A stretch of DNA of 64,000 bases from Notospermus geniculatus (GCA_002633025.1 NMRB01001665.1:95864-159863); one strand, 5' to 3'; numbered from the stretch's first letter, positions 33,142-44,409 are shown. Notes: generated by a model not told the origin, from the letters alone. Program-made: numbers and translations.

Positions 33142-34068
33142 GATTGCTTAACTCATTCTAAAACTGCACATACAAAATGACGGGATATTGAAGACAATGT
33201 CTTCACCAACCGCCTAGTGTAAGCTGTAGCACTCCAATTAATGGTGCATCTCCAGTCCAGCGTGGCTGGTGGTATGCATGAAAGCATGCATTGCTCTGTG
33301 CAGAGCGGGGAGTGACAAACTGCATCGCCTGCATGGCGCTCATCGCCTTCATGACATTGAGCTCTGTGTACACAGGGGCTTGAGGCATGCATTGTAGGAG
33401 ATCAGGGGTTGTTGCCGGAGCACATACCCCGGTAATAACCCCCCCCCCCCCATAATGCTCCGGTCTACTAACGTACAGTTGGCTACTATGCAAAGGTTTT
33501 GGGACGCCATCGTAAATCCTACATTCATTTCCCTTTATACCTGCATTAACCCTTTCTGTCCTCAAATCTCTGTATCCAATGCTATTGATATTTCTGTCTG
33601 TTTATGACATGTATGAGAAGATATCCATCCACGTACTCTACCTTCACACAGAGTTTGGTTGGAATACTGCAAGTACTTTGTCTCAAGTGGTTCTTTTTTC
33701 TTTCCTCCTAAAACGGGTCAACAGGCCCAAAAATAACCGTACCAAACTTGGACTGAGGTCGAGCAGATGGATATCCTCTCAAAAACAGACAGAAATATCA
33801 ATAGCACTGGGTACAGTGATTTGATGACAGAAAGGGTTAATGAAGGTTACGGGAAATGAATGTAGGCCTACGATAGTTCTAAGCCTACTCCTCTAATTTA
33901 ACTTTGCAAGATCTACGCATATGTGTCATTTATATGATGTGAATAACTCGTGTAAATGACAGTAACAAATCAAAATTTTTGTGACGTGAATGTTCACCAA
34001 AATCGTGTTGATAGCTTCCAACTTACTGATTCCATTTGATGTTCTGTTGAGTCGCTTCTAGTGACTTG
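33142..34068. other. No gene seen; poly-C at 33,439-33,450
   Basis: A CTATTGATATTTCTGTCTGT block (33,583) and its inverse ACAGACAGAAATATCAATAG (33,785) bound a 240-bp possible element with AACCCTTTCTGTCC / GGACAGAAAGGGTTAA-like ends (33,549-33,839). Confidence 0.5.
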
Positions 34069-34069
34069 A

Positions 34070-34176
34070 GGCCTGTTTCATAAAGTTACTTTAAGCTAAT
34101 GGTGCCTTTAACCAAATGGAAAATGCATTGTAGTTAATTGTATCATTAGCGTAAAGTCACCTTTTGAAACAGGCCC
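34070..34176. mobile_element. MITE with GGCCTGTTTCATAAAG / TTTGAAACAGGCC ends
   Basis: About 107-bp imperfect palindrome (arms ..GTTACTTTAAGCTAATG / ATTAGCGTAAAGTCACC). GGCC start resembles other families in this window. Confidence 0.7.
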
Positions 34177-34439
34177 CTGGTTTCAGATTGAGACAGATAC
34201 AATGTTGGCAGAGATGGAAAAATCTGTGTCAATGGAATAATTGTTATTGTTACAAATAAAAGAGGAATACAGAAATTTCTGTGAATTTCTGTAAAAATAC
34301 AGAAATTCTCTGTGCAGCAGAGATGCCAGAAGGTATCTGTACTGTCTGTAACTACAGATCTGTCTGTTATTTTGTGTCTGTGACTTTACTGGATACTCTG
34401 TAAAGTGTCTACATACCGTTCCGCAATTTTACATGACTG

Positions 34440-34603
34440 TCTGTATAGAGTGTTTGCACCGGTGGCCATGTTGGAGGTATGAACAAAAGAATTTGTCGCC
34501 AGTCACGGTCTACGGAGATTAACTTCGATTGTTTTGGAAGTCTGTTCTTTTGTTGTATGCCTCCAACATGGCCGCTGTGACGTCACGTGCAAACACTCTA
34601 TAC
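34440..34603. mobile_element. MITE TATAGAGTGTTTGCAC / GTGCAAACACTCTATA
   Basis: Arms share AGAGTGTTTGCAC and GGCCATGTTGGAGGTAT; flanked by TA-rich ends. Nested in the 3.3-kb composite. Confidence 0.7.
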
Positions 34604-35266
34604 TCCTACAGAAACTTATGTACCCAAAACTCTAAATTTAAACACGACCTGGAATTTTACAGATAGTTCTGCTAAAGATTACAGACACGTCGGTACCTAC
34701 AGAAACCGTCTGGCATCTCTGCTGCACATACTTTTTCTGTAATATTACAGAAATTTTTTTACAGTGCATATTCTAAACTGAATGTGTCATATTTGGAAAA
34801 GATCTGGTGTGAAAAATACTCCATCTCGGAGTAGCGCCGAATGAATAAATGCGGCTTCCTGCTTGGCTGAATGGTGAAATAACTTTGTGATATTCATTGT
34901 TGGATATCCAGCCAATAGATTTTAAATATTGGTCAATAATGAAAAAAAGACTATTTTAAACGTGAGAAAAAAAGAAGGCAGCAACCGTAAATACATGTAG
35001 AAGGGGGACAGTCACATACATTAAAGTTGTTATGTCGGTAATCCCCCTATGCTGAAAATACCCGGGGAGGCAATGAAAACGGCCGAAGGCTGTTTTTCAT
35101 TGCTTTCCCTGGCATTGGCGTATAGGGGCAATAATATACATTACAATTATACAGTATAGGCTTGTTTCACCAAAAGTAAGAAGCTTTACTACGATATAAC
35201 GGAAACCAAACATTTTAAATTGATAAGGTTAAGTAAACTCATTTTCTCCCACACTCACTGGCCCGT

Positions 35267-35375
35267 ATTCTAGAAGCCTCCTTAACTCTAAGGTCCACTT
35301 TAAGCTTTTGTATTCCACCCTGCAAACAATAGCTAAAGGTCCACCTATGAGTAAGGAAGCTTCTGGAATACGGCC
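35267..35375. mobile_element. MITE GGCCCGTATTCTAGAAGC / GCTTCTGGAATACGGCCC
   Basis: About 109-bp palindrome with arms CTCCTTAACTCTAAGGTCCA / GGTCCACCTATGAGTAAGG. A matching half lies at 711-737. Confidence 0.75.
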
Positions 35376-35593
35376 CACTGGATCGGTCAAAATTAGGAGA
35401 ACATCATTCGGGTAAATCGTTCCTTTGGGGCATCAGATCGTAAAAGTACGGGTATATACATGTATTCTCGTTTATGGTGGCATGAACACTTTTAGACAAT
35501 TTGCAATATCTTTTTGCACAGGTAGTGAAATGCGTCATTTACATGTACACGTGTTATCGTACGATTATGCGACATCATTGAATTGGACTCTAA

Positions 35594-35742
35594 GGGCCGT
35601 ATGCACCAAACGAAGATTATCTTGAACTCAGGTTGCGCCGCAACTTTTCCACTGTTCAGGTTTGCCAGGGCATGACATGGCAATGGAAAAGTACGGTGCA
35701 ACCTTATAGTTCCAGATAATCTTCGCTTGATGCATACAGCCC
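35594..35742. mobile_element. 149-bp MITE GGGCCGTATGCACCAA, TSD TAA
   Basis: GGGCCGTATGCACCAAACGA..and TTCGCTTGATGCATACAGCCC with direct TAA (35,591-35,593 and 35,743-35,745). Terminus matches the 711-bp MITE inside the transposase exon. Confidence 0.85.
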
Positions 35743-35745
35743 TAA

Positions 35746-35930
35746 GGCTAAAGCTAGGCGCACATGTATGCAGTTCGTGCTCCGGTGCGGCAATGGTAGG
35801 GGCGTTTTAAAAGTTGACTGACCCAATGCTGCTCGTCTCATCATTCAGCCGGGTCAGGCGACTTTACAAACACCCCTACCGTTGCCGCACGGGAGCACGA
35901 ACCGCATATACATGTGCGCCTAGCCTAAGA
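35746..35930. mobile_element. Palindromic MITE, GGCTAAAGCTAGGCGCACATG ends
   Basis: Arms GCTAGGCGCACATGTATGC..GTGCTCC..GGTAGGGG and inverse; directly abuts the preceding MITE. Confidence 0.8.
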
Positions 35931-36044
35931 ATTCATTCACGGGAACTTCTAGCGTGCGACGCCGCAGCCATTGCTTGTTTCCGCGGCGTTGGTCATGGAC
36001 AAAGGATGCGGCATCGCACCGCTCGAAATTCGCATGAATGGATT
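35931..36044. mobile_element. Palindromic MITE, AGAATTCATTCACGGG / GCATGAATGGATTCTTA
   Basis: Arms share GCGTGCGACGCCGCA / TGCGGCATCGCACCGC. Abuts its neighbours on both sides. Confidence 0.7.
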
Positions 36045-36209
36045 CTTAGCTTAAAGCCAGGCGCGCATGTGCGGCAAATCTCGATGCGGCAGGGGTGTTG
36101 TGTAAAGTCGACTGACCCGGATAAATGACGAGTCGACAGTGTTGGGTCAGTCAACTTTAAAAAAAACCCTACCGCATCGAGATTTGCCGCACATGTGCGC
36201 CTAGCTTAA
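36045..36209. mobile_element. Palindromic MITE, CTTAAAGCCAGGCGCGCATGT ends
   Basis: Arms GGCGCGCATGTGCGGCAAAT..CTCGATGCGG and ..CCGCATCGAGATTTGCCGCA; same CTAGGCGCACATG family as 35,746-35,930. Confidence 0.8.
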
Positions 36210-36293
36210 GAGAGAGCCTTAATCCTGTAACAAACAATACAGGGCAGCATCAAGAAGACGGAGGTGAGGTTCTATCGCACCGATATGAAAATA

Positions 36294-36484
36294 CAGCGGA
36301 ACCTGTCTACTTGAACACTCTCACGGAGAATTTCAAAAGTGTTCATTGTCAGGAGGTGTTCAATGTACCAAGGGTCACCGTACTTGGTGATACTTTACTG
36401 TTAGATCTGGCGGGGAATTTCAAAAGTGTTCAAAGTAGGCAGTTGTTCAAAGTACCAAGGTGTTCAATGTGGCAGGTTCCACTG
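36294..36484. mobile_element. 191-bp pogo-like MITE, TIR CAGCGGAACCTG, TA duplication
   Basis: TA|CAGCGGAACCTGTC and GGCAGGTTCCACTG|TA, with three AAAGTGTTCA..GTTCAA(A/T)GTACCAAG direct motifs inside. Confidence 0.75.
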
Positions 36485-36699
36485 TAATGGTCACTAATGA
36501 AAATAATGCTAAACAAATATCTCCTAATTTAATCATGTTGAATCACTCACCTCGCACTTCGTACGGAATCACAAGCTAGGAGGCCTGTCGAATGCAAGAA
36601 CGTTGCACGTGTATCCTCTGTGTTAAGAAGGCTGACCCTAACAATGAGCTTTCCCATCAGCCAATCATTCTACTCCTTAGTAAGTAACAGGTGTTCTGA

Positions 36700-37335
36700 T
36701 TGGTTCCAATGATCTTGCACTCGACAATGGTGCTAGAGACACAATACGAAACCAATTGATGTTCAAGGAATATGAGAAATTCGTGAAATGAAACAATTTT
36801 CATACCACATGTATCATGTTTATATACAATGAAGGGAAACCCCTGGGACTTCAGTGTTTATAGGAACCAACTACGTGTAGACATTAGTATTATGGTACAC
36901 GTGATGTAATTCAGTTTTTCAGCATCATAATTATTTCAGTTGGATTATTTAGATATAATCACCTCCACAAAAGGCGGATTCAGATCCAATGGTTAGAACC
37001 AGATGACGCATACTGGCTAAGTCTTTAATACCAGCAAAACCGACTACAAATATATATGTACCTTGCTATTTTAATTAAATTCAGTCTACCGTTTTGTTGT
37101 CCGTGAGTTGGCAAACAGAGTTTTCGAGCACTGCACACACACAGCATGGACAGGCTTACTTGCCCAAAGTTTTTCCAGATGTCAACTACCGGTATAGAAA
37201 AAGTGTTTGCGAGAATGGATCACTGACCAGATTGGGTATTTGTAAAGTAAGAAACGAAACAAAACCAGAATTATAAAATGCCTTGGTATCTCGTGCGTAT
37301 GTTTCAAAATGGATAATGCGCGCATTAGCCTCATT
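36700..37335. other. No supported gene
   Basis: A short plus-strand stretch 37,186-37,253 lies between TTTTTCCAG and AAA|GTAAGA and would read DVNYRYRKSVCENGSLTRLG; splice-like flanks are suggestive, but no domain or partner exon is seen. Confidence 0.3.
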
Positions 37336-37339
37336 CTGA

Positions 37340-38690
37340 ATGCAGCGGGTTTGGGTGACACAACCAAGAACCTCGCTCAGTGTTTCAAAAAGGGTGTCTG
37401 GCGTCCAACACTTCTAGCTTCGAGCATGCAGCGAGGTAGTGCAACGAATGTCGGCGAGGTGGATACTCAGTGACCTATCCCAAAGATTTTTTGAACCATT
37501 AGCTAAATATGCTGTGGATATTCCGTTGACGAAAGCACCCTGCTATTGGTTCACGTGGGCCTATAGTCCCTTTAAGTGACCATTATATTTGGTCCAAAAT
37601 GAGCTTTCGACGCAATTTTCGGCACTAAATCATTATCGGCTTTCAAAACATTCAGCTGGTATATGTTACTTTTTATGCCTAGTAGTGTCCGGGCTAATAA
37701 TAAAACCGATTAGTTTGCGATTAATATGTTTTTTCGGGCATTTTGTGGTTTTCTACCGATTTCACAATTAAGAAATGAATCCGATTGGTTAAAATCCATG
37801 CGGGGTTTACATAGGTCCCCTTTACCGACGGAATCCGAAAGTGGGACAGAGGCTGATGAGCACGTGTCCAATCTCGGGCTCACGGGCGGACGAGCAAATA
37901 CCTATATGATGGTTTGTGTAATTAGTTTGATCTCGATTTGGCGCCGAGGTTGAGAAGCACGTGGATTTGTATTTAGAAGTGGATTTATATTTAGAAGTGG
38001 TTTGAGGTCAGTCTCTATCTTTAGCCATGGTGCAAGATGATGGGGTGTTCATAAGCGTTTTCATTTGTTTATTACGACGAGCCGTGGATTATCACTCACC
38101 CTTTTTGTGCGAGTACTGGGTTGGGCTTGTTTTGTTTGATCATGATGGAGAGGGAGGGTTGAGTTGTTTACACATTTCAGTCGGTGTATTGGCCTGAATT
38201 GAATGCACTTTGCGTAGGCTATGACAACTTCTGTTCATTGGACTGTTTAGTGTATCAGGTTGAGCACTTCGTGCTCTTGTATCGAAGGCAGTTTTGTGTG
38301 TTTGTGCGGACATTCTTTATTTCAAACTCTTTCCACGTGAACCATTTACGCCGCCAGGCTTGTCTCATTTCAACTCATGCAGCTTGCTGTTAGCGCTGCA
38401 CACAGATGTACACGATATACGGTACATGAAGGCACGATGTACAGGTTTGTAGACACAGTGCGTGATTCACTGATGTCGCGTCATTGACGGAGCGTCCTCC
38501 CTGATATCTTAGGCCTATTTGCAATCAAACTGCACTGAAACTAAATATGAATGTTCAGTTTGAGGTATTTTAGAATAGAAATTAAACGCTCTTCGTCGGC
38601 GACGGGTGTTGGTTGCGACACCAAACCCGCTCGGGTGGAGCAAAAATTCCGTCCAATCCCGAGGCGCATTTTAGCTCCGCCCTCGGGTTT
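37340..38690 (-). repeat. Dispersed repeat, copy B (interrupted)
   Basis: Inverse of 1,120-1,725 in two blocks (37,340-37,547 and 38,344-38,690). The gap between them is exactly the 37,548-38,343 insertion. Confidence 0.75.
37548..38343. mobile_element. 796-bp insertion, TIR GGTTCACGTGG, TSD ATT
   Basis: GGTTCACGTGG at the left and CCACGTGAACC at the right, direct ATT at 37,545-37,547 and 38,344-38,346. Confirmed as an insertion because copy A of the host repeat is continuous across this point. No transposase frame. Confidence 0.85.
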
Positions 38691-38999
38691 AATTCCTTTC
38701 ACTATCATGCATATGATGTAAGTGAAGCAGAACAATTCACCCTGCACCTGACCAGTGTTCTGTTTTTTCTGTGTGACTTCCATTCGTACCATGGTTTGGA
38801 ACGCCACCGGGAATCACACTCACTGTTTCCTGTGCATCGCGCCTCCTCCAATTGCCTCTTATTCCATCGATGTATTGTAAAGTCACAGTGGCACACGTGC
38901 CACCCTGAAAAATTTTTACACCGGTACACCCTCCAAAATGAACATTTCGACCTCCACAGCATTATTTTTGGAATTAAACCCTCTCGTACACTAGTATTA

Positions 39000-40940
39000 A
39001 GGTCCTTAAGGCCTGAACCCACTGTCGCGTTTTCCCGCCGCGGTTTCATCACTGCCCGACAAATTCTTTGCTATATCTGCCTTTTAAAGACCCGTTTCCA
39101 CATGAGCGTTTCACGCTGCGCGATGCGTCAAATCTTTTGTTATTTTCCGCCGCTCTGCTTCTAAACAATGGGCGAAACGCTCATGTGGAAACGGGCCTTA
39201 AACATGTTAAAGGCCTGACTGAAGCGTTTTGCCGCAGCGCTCGCCGTAAAGGGCCGGTTTGACGGGCGTTTTCATCGCGCCGATTTTAACGCTGTTGGCG
39301 ATATCGCATTCAAAACGCCCGTCAAAATGCCAAAAACGCCAACAGCGGGTGGCATCGCCAGCGAGAGAAAAAAGCCATGGTAAAACCCGCCGACGGGAAA
39401 TCGCTGTAACGCTTGGGCGATAAAATCTCTGGTGAAAACATCAATGGCAGCGAGATGCGAGATATCGCTCTTCAGATCGCCAGTAAAAATGACCGAAAAG
39501 CCACGAGCGATGCCTATCGCTGTAGCGGCAAAAAGACATGTCTTTACATGGCTATTTTGTCGCAAGGGATGAAGATCACCCGTGAAAAGTGAAATCGGCG
39601 ATAACCAGCTCGTGAAAACAGTCGATCGACCTACGGTGCGATATCCGTTTTTACTGAGCGCTAAAAAAGTGGCGATTATCGCGGCGATAAAAACGCCCGC
39701 CAAACCAGCCCTTAAAGGCCTGAACCCACTGTCGCGTTTTCCCACCGCGGTTTCATCACTGTCCGACAAATTCTTTGTTATATTCTCGGTCCGCTGCCTC
39801 TTTACAAAGCATTTTCTGCCGCTGCGTTTTCCCGCTGCGCGAAAACGCGTCAGTGGGTTCGGGCCTTAAGCGTTGCGGGAAAACGCTGTGATAAACGCCG
39901 AGAATGCTTTCTATTGATTTCCATAGGTCTGTTCCCAACTGGGCGATGCGGTAATATACCCCAATTGTTCCGCGCGGCCCAAATCAGATTTCAAAAATAG
40001 CAATCGAAGCGTTTAATTGCTGCGGTTCTTGAATGGGAAAGTCCATATTCTTCTTAAAATTCCCGCGATTATACGCCCCAGTGGGAACAGCTTACCTAAT
40101 CTGTGCCGCTGCGGCTTGCCATCGCGGGAAATCGCGGCGTTTTTTGCATGGCGGCAAAACGCGTCAGTGGGTTCAGGCCTTAAAGCCCTGTATCCACTAG
40201 TCCGGGTTACCGCTGCGGTTTGCCGCGCCGGGATTTTTTCACAGGGTTTTGGATAATCCTTCGATGGTTTTGGATAATCCTTCGTTGTTTAACAATACAT
40301 GGCGTGTTAATTGTCCCAATGCCTGTGAAAATCGCTCCCGCACCGCAAACCGCATTGCAAACCGTTGTAGTGGATACAGGCCGAAAGGCCCGAACCCACT
40401 GACGCGTTTTCACGCAGCGGGAAAACGTAGCGGCAGAAAATGCTTTGTTAAAAGGCAGCGGACCGAGAAAATAACAAAGGATTTGTCGGGCAGTGATGAA
40501 ACCGCGGCGGAAAAACGCGACAGTGGGTTCAGGCCTTTAAGGGCTGGTTTGGCGGGCGTTTTTATCGCCGCGATAATCGCCACTTTTTTAGCGCTCAGTA
40601 AAAACGGATATCGCACCGTAGGTCGATCGACTGTTTTCACGAGCTGGTTATCGCCGATTTCACTTTTCACGGGTGATCTTCATCCCTTGCGACAAAATAG
40701 CCATGTAAAGACATACCTTGCGACAAAATAGCATCATCCCTTGCGACAAAATAGCCATGTAAAGACAACCCACTGACAACGCGTCAGTGGGTTGAGGCCT
40801 TTAAGGCTCGTTTCCACAGACGCGTTTCACGCTGCGTGATGCGTCAAATCTTTTGTTATTTTCCGCCGCTCTGCTTCCAAACAATGGGCGAAGCGTCAAA
40901 ACGCTCACGCTACCGCTTCTGTGGAAACGGGCCTTTAGAA
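39000..40940. mobile_element. Nested MITE island (at least three families)
   Basis: Family 1 (GGCCTGAACCCACTG..CGCGTTTTC): complete at 39,717-39,868 and 40,381-40,541, split at 39,007-39,250. Family 2 (CCCGTTTCCACA..GCGTTTCACGCTGCG): 39,090-39,199 (which splits family 1) and 40,805-40,936. Family 3 (GCCCTGTATCCACTA / TAGTGGATACAGGCC): 40,193-40,383. Between them is a longer inverted region 39,560-39,716 / 40,542-40,715 (GATCACCCGTGAAAAGTG..AAAACGCCCGCC). Confidence 0.8.
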
Positions 40941-41589
40941 AGCATTTTCTGCCGCTGCGTTTCATGAACTGACGCCAGGCACCCCCACGGGGCACAGCTA
41001 ATCGCATTTCAATCAGCCTTTCGTCTGCTGCAGCCGGCTACCGGCTTATTGGTACCGGTAACCTGTTTTCCACTGACCATAACACGGGTCTGCAGCCCTG
41101 GATTCCGTTACTTTCAAAAGATTTGGCGTTTTTCCCTCCAATTTTCGTGATTTTCTTGCCAGAAATATGCACCGGGGAGCTAGAAAAGGGGCTGGAAGGT
41201 GAAAAATCAAAAAGTCCAGTTCTGCGCCTGTAAGAGGGGATATGAGTAATGGTTGGAATGTCCATAACAAAAATGAATAGAAAAACACTCGAGTGACCCA
41301 GGCTTATCCATTGCTGACTTGACCTTTATATGATGCCGAGTTCAATAGTCAGGGAATAGGGCTTTATTGACCATCCATGGGGGTGGGTTGCATAATCTTT
41401 CCCAGTCATTTCCTTTCAGACTAGGTGAGACCAGGCTAGTGAATCAATGAATGAAGTGAAAAGGTGACAATAGCCCTGATTGCCAACACATGGCATGCGG
41501 GGCCATGTCTGGATTAAATGACCTGCCAAACAGTGTCAAATGCCAAAGTCCTTAGTCTTGGGCTTCTGTTGGCTCAGTATAGATGTTTT

Positions 41590-41880
41590 CTCAAGAAAAG
41601 CATTATGTTTTTTAGTGAGGGTGATAAAGCTGTGATTCGGGCGTGTTGGACTGAGAAAGGATGGGGAGCTAGGGAAATTGTCAGGGAGTTTCCTGGCAAA
41701 GGATGAAAAGTGGTTCAGTACATCGACTCATTAATAAGATACAACAAACAGCGACTACTGGAACAAAGGTTGGAAGTGGTACACAACGGACTGCAGTTGC
41801 GTGCAGTTTCTGATGAAACTGGAGGTCATACTGACCGTCTGTTCAGTTAAAAATGGTCGGTGGAATAACAAATAACTCTC
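41590..41880 (+). pseudogene. mariner-type transposase N-terminal relic
   Basis: Plus-strand frame MFFSEGDKAVIRACWTEKGW, then GAREIVREFPGKG and a stop where a Trp is expected, followed by degraded continuation across a stop and shifts. This is the helix-turn-helix N terminus of a Tc1/mariner transposase. The catalytic half is absent here; the fragment at 58.2-58.7 kb has the complementary half of what may be the same family. Confidence 0.65.
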
Positions 41881-42209
41881 GGCACTGCATTTTTTGGGAA
41901 ATAATTCTAAAAGTGCTGCTGTTCCTATGTCTTTGTACGTTTAAAGCTGCAATTTTCAGAAAAGGTCTTCAATATCTGTGTCATTATCGCTACCAAATTT
42001 TAGAATCATCGCTTTGATACTTTTTGAATCACTCTCGGTGCCCTCTAGCGTCGAGCTGTCGTATTACCCGTCATTTCTCATTTCGCCTGCGTCGAGGACG
42101 GACGCACTGCGAAGCCACCACGGTGAGTTGCTGCATTTGTCGAGTTTTCCCTTTTGAATTTTGCATGTGGACTACTCGGATAGTTTGCTGTTGTACATGT
42201 AGGTTTATA

Positions 42210-42570
42210 TTGCTAGCGGCAGCCCTTGCGAGCATTATGCTGGGGGCCAGAAAGTCAATGCCGTTGTGAGCTAAAGTTGCTAGCGGCAGCCCTTGCGAGC
42301 ATAGTGCTGGGGGTAAGAAAGTAAATGCCGTTGTGAGCTAATGTTGCTAGCGGCAGCCCTTGCGAGCATGGTGCTGGGGGTAAGAAAGTAAATGCCGTTG
42401 TGAGCTAATGTTGCTAGCGGCAGCCCTTGCGAGCATAGTGCTGGGGGTAAGAAAGTCAATGCCGTTGTGAGCTAATATTGCTAGCGGCAGCCTTTGCGAG
42501 CATGGTGCTTGGGGCCGGAAAATGATGCGGTGAGCCAGAAGTATCGCTGGCGGCAGCCCTGTGGGCATAG
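42210..42570 (+). repeat. 67-bp minisatellite, 5 copies plus a partial
   Basis: TTGCTAGCGGCAGCCCTTGC starts at 42,210, 42,277, 42,344, 42,411 and 42,478, with a diverged copy near 42,543. Uninterrupted direct repeats without spacers of unique sequence, so not CRISPR-like. Lies upstream of the retroelement. Confidence 0.9.
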
Positions 42571-42779
42571 GGTTATTAAGAGAGGCCCCTTTTACGGGAA
42601 GGCGTACGATTGGCTGCCTGGTATTAGTGGGCAGGCGACGCCATTCAGTGCACAGAACGATTAGCTGCCCAATTGACAGGCTTATAAACCTCATTCCAAG
42701 ATATGCGGGCGGGACATAATTGCTTTGTGTTGAGCTCGGTCCGACAGCGACCACCTGCTGGGCTGATTGCAATAGGAGC

Positions 42780-42946
42780 CGGTGTAACGGTACAGAGTGT
42801 CCCCCTGTAAAAAGTGTCCACTTCTATTGTTGAATGACGGAATAAGCGGCATGACTAAAAAATCAATCCCCAGAGATTAGAATGTAATAATAGGATCTTT
42901 TGTTCCTGGGACAGTTTTTCCTGGGGACATTCTTTCCCTTTACACC
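42780..42946 (-). mobile_element. GGTGTAA-family MITE, inverted copy
   Basis: GGTGTAACGGTACAGAGTGTCC to GGACATTCTTTCCCTTTACACC; nearly identical to the inverse of 44,046-44,213. Confidence 0.85.
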
Positions 42947-44045
42947 GACAGCGAGTTGACCGATAGGTGGTCACTACATTTATGGCGGACCCAGTCACCA
43001 TCGATCGTGCAGCAATCACGTAGATGTCTTGTACATTGGCCCGCTAGTAACTTTGCTGCCATTTTCGTCGGCAATATGCGTGCTGCCATTTTTGTCGGCA
43101 GACTGCTCCTATTCCGAAGACCGATACCGCCGGGCGGGACTGATCTCGCCAATGACGGGGCAGTCGTGCGCAAAGCAGCATCACAAAAGTTTCAGACGTT
43201 GTGGCCAAACCCTCGGTTGGTAGACCGAGGGTCTGGTCGCGCGAGACTACCGCACAAGGATGAATGATTGAGCGCATATCCTTTTGTCACCGAAGCAAGT
43301 AAAGAGCATAAGAATTCAATGGTGGCGCATAAGCCTTTTGTCAAAACGCGCATTAGGGCATTGTGAGCAATAATTAAGGCGAAGAAGCGCATTCCCAAGC
43401 AAGTAAAGAGCATAAGAGTTGAATAGTGGCGCATAAGAATTGAATGGTGACGCATAAGCCTTTTGTCAAAACGCGATTAGGGCATTGTCATGAGCATTAA
43501 TCATGTAATAGGCGCATAGCGCGAGCACTTCTGAATGCACTATCAACTGAGTTTATTACCATATACAATCATCCATTCCCTCCAGCCGACGAAAGCTGTA
43601 TTTGAGTACTCCTGATCGTAAACACAACCACGGCAACTGCGCCAGGCATGACAGGAGATCAGCGCGCCCCCTATGTAGACACCCAGGTGGCCTCTCGTGA
43701 CGTGTTACCCGCCACCACCTGTCAATCATAGTGCTTATTACAATATGAATGGAAAACGGGCACTGAATGCTCACTCTATGCGCCAATGTGAAAAAAACCT
43801 ATTGGAGTTATAATAGGCTTTTTTCACTGCGAGCATAATATTCCCTATTGTCAAAGTCTTGGAACACAATGGATCAGCATACCCAATGAATAGAGCGATG
43901 CGGACTGTGAAAAAACCATAATGTAATGCTTTGAGCCAGGCGCAGTGAGTAGGGTTGAATAGAGTGGAGCGTATAAGGGAGCCTAGCCATTGTGTGTGCT
44001 TCGGAGGGATTAAAGTTTCCCCGCGCAACGCTATTGTGTTTGTTC
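42947..44045. other. Spacer between inverted MITE copies; GCATAAG-rich repeats
   Basis: 43,262-43,480 repeats GAATGGTGACGCATAAGCCTTTTGTCAAAACGCG and AAGCAAGTAAAGAGCATAAGA two to three times each. Short frames overlap on both strands; none supported. Confidence 0.5.
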
Positions 44046-44213
44046 CGGTGTAAAGGGAAAGAATGTCCCAGGAAAAACTGTCCCAGGAACAAAAGATCCT
44101 ATTGTTACATTCTAATCTCTGGGGATTGGTTTTCTATAGTCATGCCGCTTATTCCGTCATTCAACAATAGAAGTGGACACTTTTTTCAGGGGGACACTCT
44201 GTACCGTTACACC
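44046..44213 (+). mobile_element. GGTGTAA-family MITE, direct copy
   Basis: GGTGTAAAGGGAAAGAATGTCC to CTCTGTACCGTTACACC, 168 bp with GGTGTAA / TTACACC ends. Confidence 0.85.
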
Positions 44214-44409
44214 GGTCAGGCAGAAAGGTGCGGTTGATGTGTGTACGGAAAGATATGTTTATTTCTACTGAATGAGGATTAGTCTTCTTGTTGTAGTAGG
44301 AGTGATAGGGTTGAATGGGCTTGGCTAATTGTGATATTATGGCAGTAGAAGGTATTAGGCCTGTTCTTCACGGGGCGGCAAGTTCAAAGGTAATTATTAT
44401 AGTTGGATT

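Larger units (their letters stand above)
31477..34766. mobile_element. 3.3-kb composite bounded by CACTGTAAAAAAAT inverted ends
   Basis: Left CACTGTAAAAAAATGG (31,477) and right AATTTTTTTACAGTG (34,766), with further mirrored CTGTAA/TTACAG-rich subterminal sequence (31,520-31,640 and 34,260-34,740; blocks such as GCAGCAGAGATGCCAGA / TCTGGCATCTCTGCTGC). At least four smaller elements are nested inside. Flanking duplication not identified, no transposase seen. Confidence 0.6.

Noticed and set aside
36545-36600. Minus-strand GCGAG|GTGAGT donor with an upstream CAG, possible tiny exon
   Set aside because: Only one phase is open over about 38 nt and there is no partner; too weak to list.
38613-39164. 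183-codon plus-strand frame
   Set aside because: Spans repeat B and the first MITE of the island; no domain, and a minus-strand frame overlaps it.
39272-40731. Frames of 165 (minus) and 160 (plus) codons with a shared ~80-residue sequence
   Set aside because: They are mirror images produced by inverted MITE copies and have no independent coding evidence.
42210-42570. CRISPR-like regular repeats
   Set aside because: Units are contiguous 67-bp copies with no unique spacers, in a eukaryotic genome.
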